NCBI RefSeq assembly: GCF_042652645.1
Contig: NZ_JBHSGU010000001.1
Span: 186,001-250,000 of the forward strand
Origin: Glaciecola siphonariae
Lineage (GTDB): Bacteria > Pseudomonadota > Gammaproteobacteria > Enterobacterales > Alteromonadaceae
Direction: 5' to 3'
DNA: 64,000 nt
A model generated the notes under the pieces. That model had not been told where the DNA came from and did no database searches. It worked only from the letters and a program-made list of their open reading frames with translations. This document shows positions 44,675 to 54,163 of the stretch, piece by piece; position 1 is the first letter of the stretch; each line of letters begins with the position of its first letter. Made by a program: the position numbers and the translations under genes.

Positions 44675-47130
44675 AGCGCCTCCGGGGTGAGGTCTTGTAG
44701 GCGAATTTTTGCCAGCCTTGTATTAACCTGCTGCGTTTTTAGCTGCTCTATGCGCTGGTTAATAATACTCAATAAGTTTTGCTGGAGCTGGCTATTCGCC
44801 TCTGTGTATATGGCCCGCGCTGCGCTCTGCTGTTTAATGATGTTGAGCGCAAGCGCATTTATTTGTCTCTTTTGACGCGCAAACACCTGTGTATCTTGCT
44901 GGCGCGATACAAGTCGCTGATACGCCTGTTCAGCAACACTGAGCGCGTTTTTTGCCTCTGCTAAGTGCTCACCATGGGCCCACAGTTGAGTTACGGAGTT
45001 GTTCGCAAACTGCCAGTTCAAAATGCCCTGTAAGCGGGCAAAACGAGCTAGATCGCCCTCCTTTAATTCGCCGGCTTGTTGTAATCTAGATATTCTTCCT
45101 TGGGCATTTAATAAGCGCCGCAAGTGCCTGCTCTGTTCTTTGGAGGCAAGGTCTTGCATCATTTGCAGATTAAGCGCGTTATCTCCACTATATTCCCTGC
45201 TGTATTGCCCACTGTCTTGCACTGAATATTGTGCTGAGTATTGGCTCGCCTTTTCATTTAAATTCCGATAGCCCGACAGCTTTTGCTCAACTTGCGCTAT
45301 CTGCGCTTTCGCTTGCTCAATTGCTAAAGCCGCACTCTCTAAACTTAAATCTTGCTGGCGTTGGGTGTAGCGCTGCTGACGAATACTTAACATTTGTTCA
45401 AGGGTGCGCAGCTGTTTTGCTTTCGCCTGCAAATTTAGCAGCGATTGCCGGGCCTCTTCGCGCACGCTGAGTAAAAAAGCCGCGTCAAAATCACTGCGTG
45501 CGCTTAAAAATACACGTTTTATGTCGAGCAAGTTTTCCGGCCATATGGGCGCTGGCATGCTCGCTGGCGAAACCGCATTGCTTGTATCGGTAACATTGTC
45601 ACTGTCTTCTAAACCCAGCGCAGATGCTAGCTCCGCAATGGAGTTTACGCGGCGTATCTCCTTGTTTTTAAGCGAATCATCAGTATTGGTAACGTTGAGT
45701 TGCTCGGTATCCGAGTCGCTTAAACTGGCCCCTAGGGCATCAAAAAATTCGGTGTCGACTATGCGCGCTGAAAACCTATCGAGGTCACTTAAGGTGTTTT
45801 GAATTTGTTCGCTGGTGTCGTCTAGGGCAAAAAAGGCCTGATTAAAATCACCCTGCTGCTGATACGCGTAGGCTATGCCGTAGCTTGCTTGTAAACCATA
45901 TAGGCCTGCTGATTGTTGGCGTAAGTATTGCCATACGCCAATTGCGTTTTGCCAACGGTTTTGCTGAGCCATCGCCCACCCTAGGGTAAGCAAGGCTTGC
46001 TCAGATTCGCCGCCCCGCTTGGAGATGGTGTTAATAACGCTAAGCGCATTGTCATCGTCTTGCTGACGCAATAGTGCATACGCTAAGCCTAAATTTATGC
46101 GGTCAAACAAAGCATCGACTTCTTTTTGCTCACTATTGAGCTTTTGTTCTTGCACTTTGCCTTGGGCTTGCTGGTTTGGGTCTGCTGAAAACCACGTCAT
46201 TGGATTTGCCCAGGCAAAATCAAACCACGAATCTAGCGAACCTCTTGCCTGCTTAAGCCAAGAGTTTTGGCCTCTTTGATAGCTCAACAATGCTTGTTTT
46301 GCAGCAATAAAAGACGCTTCTGCTTGGGCGTAATCGCCCGCGTTAAAATGGAGTGAGGCATTATTAGCATGAATGTATGCAGGGTAAATGGTACTCATAT
46401 TCAAACGTTTAAAACGCGACTGCCACGCCTGACCTTGCTGCATACGCGCAAACACCGTCAGATACACCAGCTCTTGAAACTGTTCAGGGCGAATAAACGG
46501 CGCTAGTTGAGCTTGCTCAATAACCTCAAATGCCCGTTCGCTTAAATGATACTGACGATTTTCAAAGCCCGCTTTCGCGAGCCAGTACCATGTATTGGCT
46601 TGCACATACTCGGAGGTGGTTTTTGACAGAAGGGCCAAAAGTAAACGTTGCGCTCGCTGATACAAACCCAGCTTTAACTGCGATGCCCCCTGCATTAATC
46701 GCAACCGGTCTTGATCATCTTGCGCCAACGCGCTAAATCCATGATTTTGGTCACCGGCCTCAATGAGCATCAGGCTAACATCGTAATGCTGCTGAAAATA
46801 TTCAAATAATATGTGCTCATAATCGGCCTGTTGCTGGCCTAACATGTCCTGATTGGCTGACGTGAGTCTGTCCGGGGCTTGAGCGGACGCTTTTACGCCT
46901 TGCGCCTCAAGATATTGCTGTTCTATTGGGTTAATACGCTGCTCAATTGGCTCATCAACGACTTGTGCATTGGCGGGATTTGCTACACACATCAGCCCAA
47001 GCCAGCCACACAAAAACGCGCTGGCGAGCTTGTTTTCACGCTGCTTGCTCATGTTTACGGGCATGTTAACGCGCATTTTATCGCTCATCGTAAGGCGCTT
47101 GTTGTTGGGCCACTGCATTACACGCATCAA
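44671..47130 (-). CDS. Exported TPR and coiled-coil protein (819 aa)
   Basis: A signal peptide (about residues 35-56, ending NPANAQ) follows a long N-terminus with several possible ATG starts (for example codon 27); 47130 is kept because it lies 8 bases after the upstream stop. The N-terminal half has TPR-like repeats (AQRLLLALLSKTTSEYVQAN, RGGESEQALLTLGWAMAQQN). The C-terminal half (about 540-810) is a long Gln-rich coiled coil. No catalytic motif. Probably a periplasmic scaffold with the two TPR lipoproteins. Confidence 0.75.
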   Translation of the reverse strand: MMRVMQWPNNKRLTMSDKMRVNMPVNMSKQRENKLASAFLCGWLGLMCVANPANAQVVDEPIEQRINPIEQQYLEAQGVKASAQAPDRLTSANQDMLGQQQADYEHILFEYFQQHYDVSLMLIEAGDQNHGFSALAQDDQDRLRLMQGASQLKLGLYQRAQRLLLALLSKTTSEYVQANTWYWLAKAGFENRQYHLSERAFEVIEQAQLAPFIRPEQFQELVYLTVFARMQQGQAWQSRFKRLNMSTIYPAYIHANNASLHFNAGDYAQAEASFIAAKQALLSYQRGQNSWLKQARGSLDSWFDFAWANPMTWFSADPNQQAQGKVQEQKLNSEQKEVDALFDRINLGLAYALLRQQDDDNALSVINTISKRGGESEQALLTLGWAMAQQNRWQNAIGVWQYLRQQSAGLYGLQASYGIAYAYQQQGDFNQAFFALDDTSEQIQNTLSDLDRFSARIVDTEFFDALGASLSDSDTEQLNVTNTDDSLKNKEIRRVNSIAELASALGLEDSDNVTDTSNAVSPASMPAPIWPENLLDIKRVFLSARSDFDAAFLLSVREEARQSLLNLQAKAKQLRTLEQMLSIRQQRYTQRQQDLSLESAALAIEQAKAQIAQVEQKLSGYRNLNEKASQYSAQYSVQDSGQYSREYSGDNALNLQMMQDLASKEQSRHLRRLLNAQGRISRLQQAGELKEGDLARFARLQGILNWQFANNSVTQLWAHGEHLAEAKNALSVAEQAYQRLVSRQQDTQVFARQKRQINALALNIIKQQSAARAIYTEANSQLQQNLLSIINQRIEQLKTQQVNTRLAKIRLQDLTPEAL

Positions 47131-47138
47131 AGGTTCAC

Positions 47139-47801
47139 TTACAGCGTCTTTGCACTAAAGGTAGGCTGCTGTTTGCGGGTGGAGTCAATCACTGAAAGCT
47201 CTATGGCAAGAGGCTCGTCAGTTTTTTCAAAACTTAAGGTGAGCCCTCGTTTATATTCACGCCCCTGAGGGCCTATACCAATAAAAAAGGCGGTTAGCTC
47301 ATGTTCACCTTGACCAACATTGCCCACATACAAACGCTGCACGCCACCTCGATACAAAGCGTTAACTTGCCGTTCGGTATACAAGTATTGGGTGGCAGTA
47401 TCATCATTAATTTTGACTTCAACCGAATCTAAAGCAAAGTATTCACCCACATCCATCGACAAATACACCGCCACTTGAGTAGACGCTGGAAACAAAAGGT
47501 CTTCTTCTAAAATAAATAAATCGCGGTTGAGATTAATCATTGCCTGTTTGAGGGTTTCTATTTCTTCGGCTAGTTGACTCTCAAGCGCTGGCGTGGTTTG
47601 AACACTCTCATTTTGCGCTTGGGCGGCCGCGCTATGAATACCTAGAGCCCAAATAAAGCAAAGGGCAGCGCCTGTAATAACCTTGTTATGTATGCGCAGG
47701 CGAGGCAAGTCGATGCCGTTTACAGTACATCGCACCTTTGAAAACAAAGAAGCATGTAAGCGGGCGGTAGTGTGTATAGTCGATGTCATAATTAGTACCA
47801 A
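47139..47801 (-). CDS. Exported protein with coiled coil and beta domain
   Basis: A 220-residue protein with an unusually long N-terminus before the signal core (about 43-60, ITGAALCFIWALGIHSAAAQ). A short coiled coil (about 70-95, LAEEIETLKQAMINLNRDL) leads to a beta-rich domain (VAVYLSMDVGEYFALDSVEVKI, cut as VAVYLSMDVGEYFALDSV; GEHELTAFFIGIGPQGREY). Family not recognised. It overlaps the end of the DUF3570 gene by ten bases. Confidence 0.65.
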   Translation of the reverse strand: MVLIMTSTIHTTARLHASLFSKVRCTVNGIDLPRLRIHNKVITGAALCFIWALGIHSAAAQAQNESVQTTPALESQLAEEIETLKQAMINLNRDLFILEEDLLFPASTQVAVYLSMDVGEYFALDSVEVKINDDTATQYLYTERQVNALYRGGVQRLYVGNVGQGEHELTAFFIGIGPQGREYKRGLTLSFEKTDEPLAIELSVIDSTRKQQPTFSAKTL

Positions 47802-48928
47802 ATCGAGCCGTATAGCTTTACGACGCTGGCTGCAAAGCCAAATAAGGGTTCTTCGCCCACAGGGGCCTCGGCGGTCACGTCACGAAAATCTTCGTAGTCA
47901 AAATCCATGTAATCGTATTCAAAATTGATGCTGCTTTTTTTAATCAGTGCGCTTTGTGAAAATTGCCATTCGTAACTTAAACCAACACCTAGTGTCACGC
48001 CGCTGTAGGTGCTCATTTCTTTGTCTCGGGCCATAAAATTAAATTGATTTTGGCGATCAAATATATCCTGATAAAAATCAGCCGCTTCTTGTGTGTAGTA
48101 GCGAACGAATACGTCTAACAAAAAGCCCTTATAAGGATGCAAATAGCCAAACTTATAATTTTGCGCTTCAATGCCCCATGAATCGCTATACACTCGCGCA
48201 TCTGCGTAAAGCGCGGCCCTGTAAGGTAGGTAGTAATTTGCGTTGATGGAATAGGCGTTAGATGAACGTGTGTTGGGATAAATTTCAGTCGCAAAACTAA
48301 AGCCTTGGCTTGAATTTGGGTCTAAAAACCGAATGCTTCGGTAGGGATTATTAAGATATCCCTCATCTGAAATATGCTCGGCGTTCAGACCAACAATTAA
48401 GCTTTTGGTGAGAACTTGAGTAAAGCCTAAGCCAAACTTCTGACGGTCTGCTTCTTCTGAAAACTCTTCATCGCCGCGGCGGCCTACTTCATCCCAGCCT
48501 TTAGAATATGACAGTGAAATCGTCGACAAATCACCAAAGAAGTCTTGGCTTATTCCGACATACACTGAATTGGCTTCAAAGTCGTTTTCGGAACTGTTGG
48601 TATAACTTACGCTTAGTAAGGTTTTTTCATGTAAAAAATCGCTACCTATGGTGGTTTCTTTGCGAGTTTCTTCATAAGGTGAGGCGGTAGCACGCACGTC
48701 TATTGATGCCCCCGAGACGGTATCAACATAGTAGTTTGCCGACACCGATACATGATTTCCCACTTTTTTTCGTAGCAGTACCGATGGACCATCTATCGTC
48801 ACCCCATCGCCTTCGTAGCGATGATACATAATGTCGCTGCGATCTTGTGGCAGCACTGCAGCAGAGGCCTGCCATGCTAAAAAAAGCAGTGTAATTAGGG
48901 CAAACGCACGCAGAGCAAAAACGCGCAT
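47792..48928 (-). CDS. DUF3570 outer-membrane beta-barrel protein
   Basis: A 378-residue protein with a signal peptide (to AWQASA, about residue 23) and alternating beta strands to a C-terminal aromatic end (YGSIWY), as in outer-membrane barrels. DUF3570 proteins are commonly found with DUF4266, TlpA and ApbE genes. At residues 69-75 it has DTVSGAS, which resembles the ApbE flavinylation consensus Dxx(S/T)GA(T/S). The start overlaps the DUF4266 stop (TAATG). Confidence 0.8.
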   Translation of the reverse strand: MRVFALRAFALITLLFLAWQASAAVLPQDRSDIMYHRYEGDGVTIDGPSVLLRKKVGNHVSVSANYYVDTVSGASIDVRATASPYEETRKETTIGSDFLHEKTLLSVSYTNSSENDFEANSVYVGISQDFFGDLSTISLSYSKGWDEVGRRGDEEFSEEADRQKFGLGFTQVLTKSLIVGLNAEHISDEGYLNNPYRSIRFLDPNSSQGFSFATEIYPNTRSSNAYSINANYYLPYRAALYADARVYSDSWGIEAQNYKFGYLHPYKGFLLDVFVRYYTQEAADFYQDIFDRQNQFNFMARDKEMSTYSGVTLGVGLSYEWQFSQSALIKKSSINFEYDYMDFDYEDFRDVTAEAPVGEEPLFGFAASVVKLYGSIWY

Positions 48929-49194
48929 TAGTTACACCCGCACCCGCCGCCAGCACCACCATCTGCGCCGCGCGCGCCTTCGCGCGATTCATTCACATGC
49001 TTGGCGTAAGACATTGCAATGGGATTGCGGCCCATTGCCATAATTGGGTCAGCTAAATTACTTCGCTCATAGGGTTTTACCCACGGTTCAATATTCGCAA
49101 TGTTCCACGTGGAATCATCGAAGGTCGACGCACAGCCGCCTAAGTTTAACGCAGCAATCAGCATTGCCGCTCGTTTGAGGTGTGTTATGCGCAT
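48928..49194 (-). CDS. DUF4266 lipoprotein with C-terminal Cys tail
   Basis: An 88-residue lipoprotein (signal ending LNLGGC, Cys near 21). The mature part carries the DUF4266 pattern VKPYERSNLADPIM followed by HVNESREGARG and a Gly-rich tail that ends GGGCGCN. The closely spaced tail cysteines could be a thiol redox pair or metal site. It lies three bases after the TlpA stop and shares a base with the DUF3570 start. Confidence 0.85.
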   Translation of the reverse strand: MRITHLKRAAMLIAALNLGGCASTFDDSTWNIANIEPWVKPYERSNLADPIMAMGRNPIAMSYAKHVNESREGARGADGGAGGGCGCN

Positions 49195-49197
49195 ATT

Positions 49198-49761
49198 CTA
49201 TTCCTCTCGCATTAGCATTTTGATAGCTTTTTCATATTTGACCTCGTCGCCCTTGCGGTAACCCATGTGCAGCAAACGCTGCTTACCGTTTCGGTCGATA
49301 ATAACCGTAGTAGGCATAGCGCTTACTCCGTAGAGCTCGCTGACTTCACCTTGAGTATCAAACAACACCGGAAAACTTACCTCTATGTCGTCTAGCAAAA
49401 CGTCGGCCTTGCTTGGGTCGTCATCAACATTCACTGCCAAAATTTCAAAACCTAAGTCTTTATAGTTTTGATAAATGCTTTCCATTTCAGGAAGCTCTTC
49501 TCGGCATGGGCCACACCAAGAGGCCCAAAAGTTAAGCAACACGATGTTGCCGCGCTGCTCGGCCAGACGGATATTGCCGCTGTCTTTACTTCGCAATGTA
49601 AAATCAGGCGCATCATTATTGCCTTGCGCAAAGCTTGGTGCACAAAGGCTCAAAGCCAATATCACTGAGCTGATAATGCCCAAGAAGCATAGGGCCAATG
49701 GTTTGGTTTGTGGTGCAGCGCTTTTTTGCCCGCTCATTAATCGTTGTATTAACCCTGTCAT
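49198..49761 (-). CDS. TlpA-like periplasmic thioredoxin
   Basis: The ATG at 49761 has AGGAAG just upstream and gives a 187-residue precursor; an ATG at 49845 is open but lacks a ribosome site. A signal or anchor helix (about 20-45) leads to a thioredoxin fold with the redox motif WCGPC in NFWASWCGPCREELPEM, a TlpA/ResA feature, and the cis-Pro loop SAMPTTVIID. It probably keeps cysteines of neighbouring products reduced, such as haem-binding CxxCH motifs or the DUF4266 tail. Confidence 0.88.
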   Translation of the reverse strand: MTGLIQRLMSGQKSAAPQTKPLALCFLGIISSVILALSLCAPSFAQGNNDAPDFTLRSKDSGNIRLAEQRGNIVLLNFWASWCGPCREELPEMESIYQNYKDLGFEILAVNVDDDPSKADVLLDDIEVSFPVLFDTQGEVSELYGVSAMPTTVIIDRNGKQRLLHMGYRKGDEVKYEKAIKMLMREE

Positions 49762-49853
49762 TAGCTTCCTCGCTGTGTGCTGATGGTGAGTGCTGATGGT
49801 GATTGTTTGCGTTTTAAATCGAGTCATTTCATTTACTTTCATCAATGTTGCGC

Positions 49854-50633
49854 TTAAAAGAAAAATGAACTCGACAGCGTAAACGTAAGGTTGTGCACGT
49901 TCTTTTCTTCGCCAATGATATCGCTGTTAAACACGTGATCTCGCACATCTAAACGGACTGCGAAAAAGTCGGCAAACAGCACGCGATAACCTGCACCCGC
50001 CGACACTGTGAAGCGTTCATCGCCGCCAAATTCCGTGCTTCCCGCTCCCAAGGTAAGGTAAAAGTCGGTGTTAAAAACCCACTGCTCAGAGACAAAAAGC
50101 TCACCGTTGAAGTTGTAACCTAAAGATGCATCGTAATAGCGGTAGTCTCGCTGTTCGTCCGTTAAAAATGGCGCTCCGCCCGACAAAGACTCAAAGCTAG
50201 TTTGGCCACCTGTAGCGAGACCGTAGGTACCTTCAAGGAATAAATTTTCGTTAATGTGATAGGCCACGCGCGCTCCATATACCGCCGAGGATTCGAAGTC
50301 TTCAATGGAGATAACGCCCACAAACGCGGTGATTTCTACATTTTCAGAGTCAATATCAAACTCTTTTATGTCTCGACGCTCTACATTGGGGTCAATTTCA
50401 GACCCCTGATTATTGCTAGCACTTGGCAACTGGCTCAAGCCGCTTGTTTGCGACATGGCTGTTTGCGCAATTCCTATTTGGGTGAAAGCAAGAGGGCTTA
50501 TTAACATGCTGACCATCGTCACACCGCACAAAATGGCTGCATGCTGCGTTCTTGGCTTGTCGCTTACTGTGTTGTTTTTTGAGTGACTTTTTGTGTCACT
50601 GTTTATAAAGCGCTGTCCTAACATCAACTTCAT
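49854..50633 (-). CDS. Outer-membrane beta-barrel protein (porin-like)
   Basis: A 259-residue protein with a long N-terminus, a signal region (about 30-58), an acidic linker (ERRDIKEFDIDSENVEI) and an OmpA-like eight-strand barrel pattern (GARVAYHINENLFLEGTYGL, VSAGAGYRVLFADFFAVRLD) that ends in aromatic residues (SSSFFF), the signature of Bam substrates. It follows the next barrel gene closely. Possible outer-membrane anchor of the locus. Confidence 0.75.
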   Translation of the reverse strand: MKLMLGQRFINSDTKSHSKNNTVSDKPRTQHAAILCGVTMVSMLISPLAFTQIGIAQTAMSQTSGLSQLPSASNNQGSEIDPNVERRDIKEFDIDSENVEITAFVGVISIEDFESSAVYGARVAYHINENLFLEGTYGLATGGQTSFESLSGGAPFLTDEQRDYRYYDASLGYNFNGELFVSEQWVFNTDFYLTLGAGSTEFGGDERFTVSAGAGYRVLFADFFAVRLDVRDHVFNSDIIGEEKNVHNLTFTLSSSFFF

Positions 50634-50637
50634 ACTC

Positions 50638-51411
50638 CTAAAAAAAGACGCTAGCGCCCAACATCCACTGGTCTAGACGTTCTTGTTCGTCACGGTCGGT
50701 TAAGGCTAAAAGTGAGCGATATTCAAGCTTTACCAACATACTTTTTGCAAAGTAATAACGCAGACCTGCACCTATTTCATAATGGGACGATTTGCGTACC
50801 TCATCCCCACTTTGCACCAAATTCGCCCGCGGTTGGGTGCGGATCTCACCGGTGCCCAAAGCAAAGTAGGGACTCACGCGCCACGCGGGAAACAAAGTGT
50901 GTCGCATGCGCAGCGACCAAATCTTATTATCCGAAAAATCGCCTAGCGCTTGTGTATAGCTTGCTTCTACGCTGAGATTGCGAGTCCATACCCATGCGCC
51001 TGATACGGTCATGGCTGAGATACTGTCTAACACACCGCCAGCGATGGTTATTTCCCAATCTCGAATTTGATAATCGTCAAAACTACCCGAGGAGGCAAAA
51101 ATTGCGCTGCCGTCTTCTAGTGCCGTAGACATCAAACTGCTTTGCTCTATCCAACCCTCTAGGGTATTGCCGCCGCTCACATAAGCGCGCACTTTATACC
51201 AGTTAGTGCGCGATTTAAGAATATCTATTCTCTCGCCCTTTTCGAGTACATGAAACACCGGATATGCCGATGCAGGGCCGGTATGCACATCTATATAAGG
51301 ACTCGTCACCACGAGGCTTAGCTCGTCTGCCGCAAGTGCGGTGCTGTATACTAATCCAAAAAATACTGCCCCTAACCATAGGCATCGCTTGTTAAAAGTT
51401 ACACTTTGCAT
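50638..51411 (-). CDS. SH3-domain outer-membrane beta-barrel protein
   Basis: The ATG at 51411 opens a normal signal peptide (MQSVTFNKRCLWLGAV to LAADE); an ATG at 51495 overlaps the preceding gene by 50 bases. A bacterial SH3 domain (about 35-95; VHTGPASAYPVFHVLEKGER; TNWYKVRAYVS) binds peptidoglycan in other proteins. A barrel with outer-membrane type strands (about 110-257) ends in an aromatic residue (ASVFF). The combination could tie the outer membrane to the cell wall. Confidence 0.75.
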   Translation of the reverse strand: MQSVTFNKRCLWLGAVFFGLVYSTALAADELSLVVTSPYIDVHTGPASAYPVFHVLEKGERIDILKSRTNWYKVRAYVSGGNTLEGWIEQSSLMSTALEDGSAIFASSGSFDDYQIRDWEITIAGGVLDSISAMTVSGAWVWTRNLSVEASYTQALGDFSDNKIWSLRMRHTLFPAWRVSPYFALGTGEIRTQPRANLVQSGDEVRKSSHYEIGAGLRYYFAKSMLVKLEYRSLLALTDRDEQERLDQWMLGASVFF

Positions 51412-51445
51412 TGCCCATATAGAACGTAAATACACCGTCACCTTG

Positions 51446-54163
51446 CTAATCCTCGGGAGCATCAAAAGGATTATTATAGTACTGCGCGCCCACATCTAAC
51501 CACTCTGCAATGAGTTTTAACTCGGCGCCCGACAAATACCCCTGATGACTGCCGCCTTCAAAGGGAGCAAAAAACGCTTCGCTCGCCAGTGCTCCTTGCG
51601 TACGCATACTCGCACTCACGCCTACTGTTTGTGTCAAAATAATAGGGTTGCCGTCTGCATCGAGTATCAGGTCGCCATTCTCGTCTCGTGCAAAAACAGG
51701 ATTGCCGTCTTGGTCTAAAACGGGCACTAAGCGGTCGAGTAAAGCGCCGTCAATCACCTCTTGTTCGTTATCGTTAAATAATAGCTCGCGATAGCTTGTT
51801 AAAAAATCGGCATTCTCAGGAGAAGGACTTGCACTTAAATCGAGCTGAGCTGCAGGTACTTGTGTCATGCCAGCGGCATCAACAGGCGTATGGCAGGCAA
51901 CGCAGGTGTTATCTTGAAGCACGTTGCCGAGCTCGTCGGTAACCGTTCGAGCCACTGCAAATATTGGCGCTACATGGTCAGGATAATTGATTACCGCTCG
52001 GCAAATAGCGGTCCAGTTTTGCGCACACGCCTGTGTTATGGGTAAAGGACTCTCAAGGTCTGCATAGGCATATTCAAAAGAAGGCTCGGGCGCTTGCAGA
52101 ACTGGATCAACCCACACATCTTCAAACACGATGTCGCTGGTTAAGCGCGCCAGGCCGTTAACGCGGCTAAGGGTTTGCGCCATAGTCTCGCCTAAATCGG
52201 CAAACAGCGCTGGATTTGTATCAGGAAAGGGAACCCCGGTATTCGGTGCACCGCTATTAATTGAGGCTGCTTGGGCGTCAATACGCCCATGTGGCTCTGT
52301 GCTATCGGATGAATGGCATCCAATGCAGTTTTTTTGCTCAGCGGGCATAAGTTGAAGCCAATTATTATGGCGCTCGCCGATACGCTTGCCTGTGGCGTCT
52401 ACCACTGAAATGCTAAACGGAACGTTTGCGACAATGGCGACCTCAACCGAGCCGTCGGGCTGAATGGGTGTATAGCCAACTATTTCGCGCATGAGCTGAT
52501 TGTTTGAACGCCCAAACGCACTGTTGTCGAAGTCTCTTACCTCATCGTCAGGTATCGACACGCTTTTTACCACACGTAGAAAACGTGCGGGGCGCATTGA
52601 CGCTGGCGTTTGTGAAGGATTGCGCGTTGCCTCAAGACCAAATGGGCTTTCATCGGTGCCGTCAAAGTCGTATACGCTTTGAATGTGCAATACGCCAAAC
52701 CCTTCGTCTAACAGTGCTTGGCGTGAGCGGTCAACACTCGACTCTGGGTTAGCAGGGAAGGGTCTCGACTCCATTGCCACCACCTCGCTAACGGCAAACA
52801 TGTCTTGTCCTGTGGTTAGCGGAAGTTGAGTCTCTTCAGAATCTGCCCCCTTCTCAGTGGCAAGATCAGGGTCAAACATCCATAAGCCATAAACTGCAGG
52901 GGCTTGCTCAAACGCAGGGTCTAACACGTTTTCTTCAGTACAGGGTGCAATCGTGCGTTCGCTGTCTGGCGCAGCGTCCTCAGGCAAGGGTTGATATAAT
53001 AAACACTGCGACCAGCTAAACAAAATTCTTCCACTTCCATCCCACAGGGGGTAAAGCGCGTTGATATACCCACCGCGTGAAATTTCGTCGAGCAAACTAA
53101 TACTGTCAAACAACACAGTCTGCTGCGCGGTCTCAGTCATGCCCTGCATGCTGGCAATGGGTGTTTTGTTATCAACAAAATTATCAATATCGATGCTAAC
53201 AAAGTTTGTACCAAATAACGGATTGGCAAAGGAGTTAATGCCTAGTAGCACCTGTCCGCTTGGCGTAACGCTGGTATTGGCATATTGCACATCGTCTAAA
53301 CCTTCCACCGAATCATGGCTATGACGGCCGTACATGAGGGTTAAATCGCTGCCATCAGCGTTTATTTGATAAAGATTAATGCCTTTGTTCGAGGCGACCT
53401 GGTCCCATCGGCTAAACAAAATCTTGCCGTTTGGTAAAACAATGGGGTCGAGGTCGTGGCTTTGATTAAACGATATCTGCCTCAAATCGCTGCCGTCGCT
53501 GTCCATAATATGCAGCACCGAGGCAAAAACGTCTAAACCTTCTTCTAAACCTGCGTACTGGGGCTTACCTTCATCGAGCAGCCGCGCTTGATTGCCGCGC
53601 TGACGGGTAGAGCTAAAAACAATGCGCCCATCCGCCAAGTAAACCGGTCCGGTATCGTCTCCGGCCTCGGCGAGGGTATCTGAGGCTATGATGCGGCGCA
53701 CTTCGTCGATGCTGCGGTCGTACTCGTAAATATTCCAAGTAGGCAATACGTCCATATCTTCTAATTCAGGAGCGCGGGCAGCAAAAATAATGCGAGTACC
53801 GGTATAGTCGTTTTCTAGGTCTTTAATGTCGATTGCAAGCGGGTTGCCGTCTTCATCTTCTAAAAGAGCATCATCGCCAAGCATCAAGGTAAGGATACGC
53901 GGGGTTAAATCTATCTCAGGCGCAGAGGCATTGGCGCGCGCTTTAATTTTTAAGCTTGCTCCGGCAATAAACTGAGCAGGCTCTCTTAAATCTCTTAATG
54001 GCTCACCTTCAGAAATGGCAATGTTTCGCTCGATAAAAGCAATAGGCACATCTATTACCACCGGATCGGGCTCTTGCTCTTCATTCGACACTACAGAACC
54101 GCCGCAAGCAGCGAGTGCGCTTAGCAGACTGAGTAATAATAATGAGCGGTAGAGCTTTCTCAT
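51446..54163 (-). CDS. HzsA-like haem lipoprotein with TolB/PD40 propeller
   Basis: A 905-residue lipoprotein (signal ending LAAC, Cys 20). Residues about 130-480 have beta-propeller repeats of the PD40/TolB kind (DGRIVFSSTRQRGNQAR; NGKILFSRWDQ). Residues about 560-640 resemble the middle domain of the hydrazine synthase alpha subunit and hold a c-type haem motif, CIGCH (about 614); a second, CVACH, lies near 752. It is not evidence of anammox: such proteins occur widely in aerobic bacteria. It is the first gene of the minus-strand locus. Confidence 0.75.
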   Translation of the reverse strand: MRKLYRSLLLLSLLSALAACGGSVVSNEEQEPDPVVIDVPIAFIERNIAISEGEPLRDLREPAQFIAGASLKIKARANASAPEIDLTPRILTLMLGDDALLEDEDGNPLAIDIKDLENDYTGTRIIFAARAPELEDMDVLPTWNIYEYDRSIDEVRRIIASDTLAEAGDDTGPVYLADGRIVFSSTRQRGNQARLLDEGKPQYAGLEEGLDVFASVLHIMDSDGSDLRQISFNQSHDLDPIVLPNGKILFSRWDQVASNKGINLYQINADGSDLTLMYGRHSHDSVEGLDDVQYANTSVTPSGQVLLGINSFANPLFGTNFVSIDIDNFVDNKTPIASMQGMTETAQQTVLFDSISLLDEISRGGYINALYPLWDGSGRILFSWSQCLLYQPLPEDAAPDSERTIAPCTEENVLDPAFEQAPAVYGLWMFDPDLATEKGADSEETQLPLTTGQDMFAVSEVVAMESRPFPANPESSVDRSRQALLDEGFGVLHIQSVYDFDGTDESPFGLEATRNPSQTPASMRPARFLRVVKSVSIPDDEVRDFDNSAFGRSNNQLMREIVGYTPIQPDGSVEVAIVANVPFSISVVDATGKRIGERHNNWLQLMPAEQKNCIGCHSSDSTEPHGRIDAQAASINSGAPNTGVPFPDTNPALFADLGETMAQTLSRVNGLARLTSDIVFEDVWVDPVLQAPEPSFEYAYADLESPLPITQACAQNWTAICRAVINYPDHVAPIFAVARTVTDELGNVLQDNTCVACHTPVDAAGMTQVPAAQLDLSASPSPENADFLTSYRELLFNDNEQEVIDGALLDRLVPVLDQDGNPVFARDENGDLILDADGNPIILTQTVGVSASMRTQGALASEAFFAPFEGGSHQGYLSGAELKLIAEWLDVGAQYYNNPFDAPED

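Noticed and set aside
51446..54163. True hydrazine synthase (anammox)
   Set aside because: No beta/gamma subunit genes, no other anammox genes and only two CxxCH motifs; the similarity is to a domain found in many aerobes.
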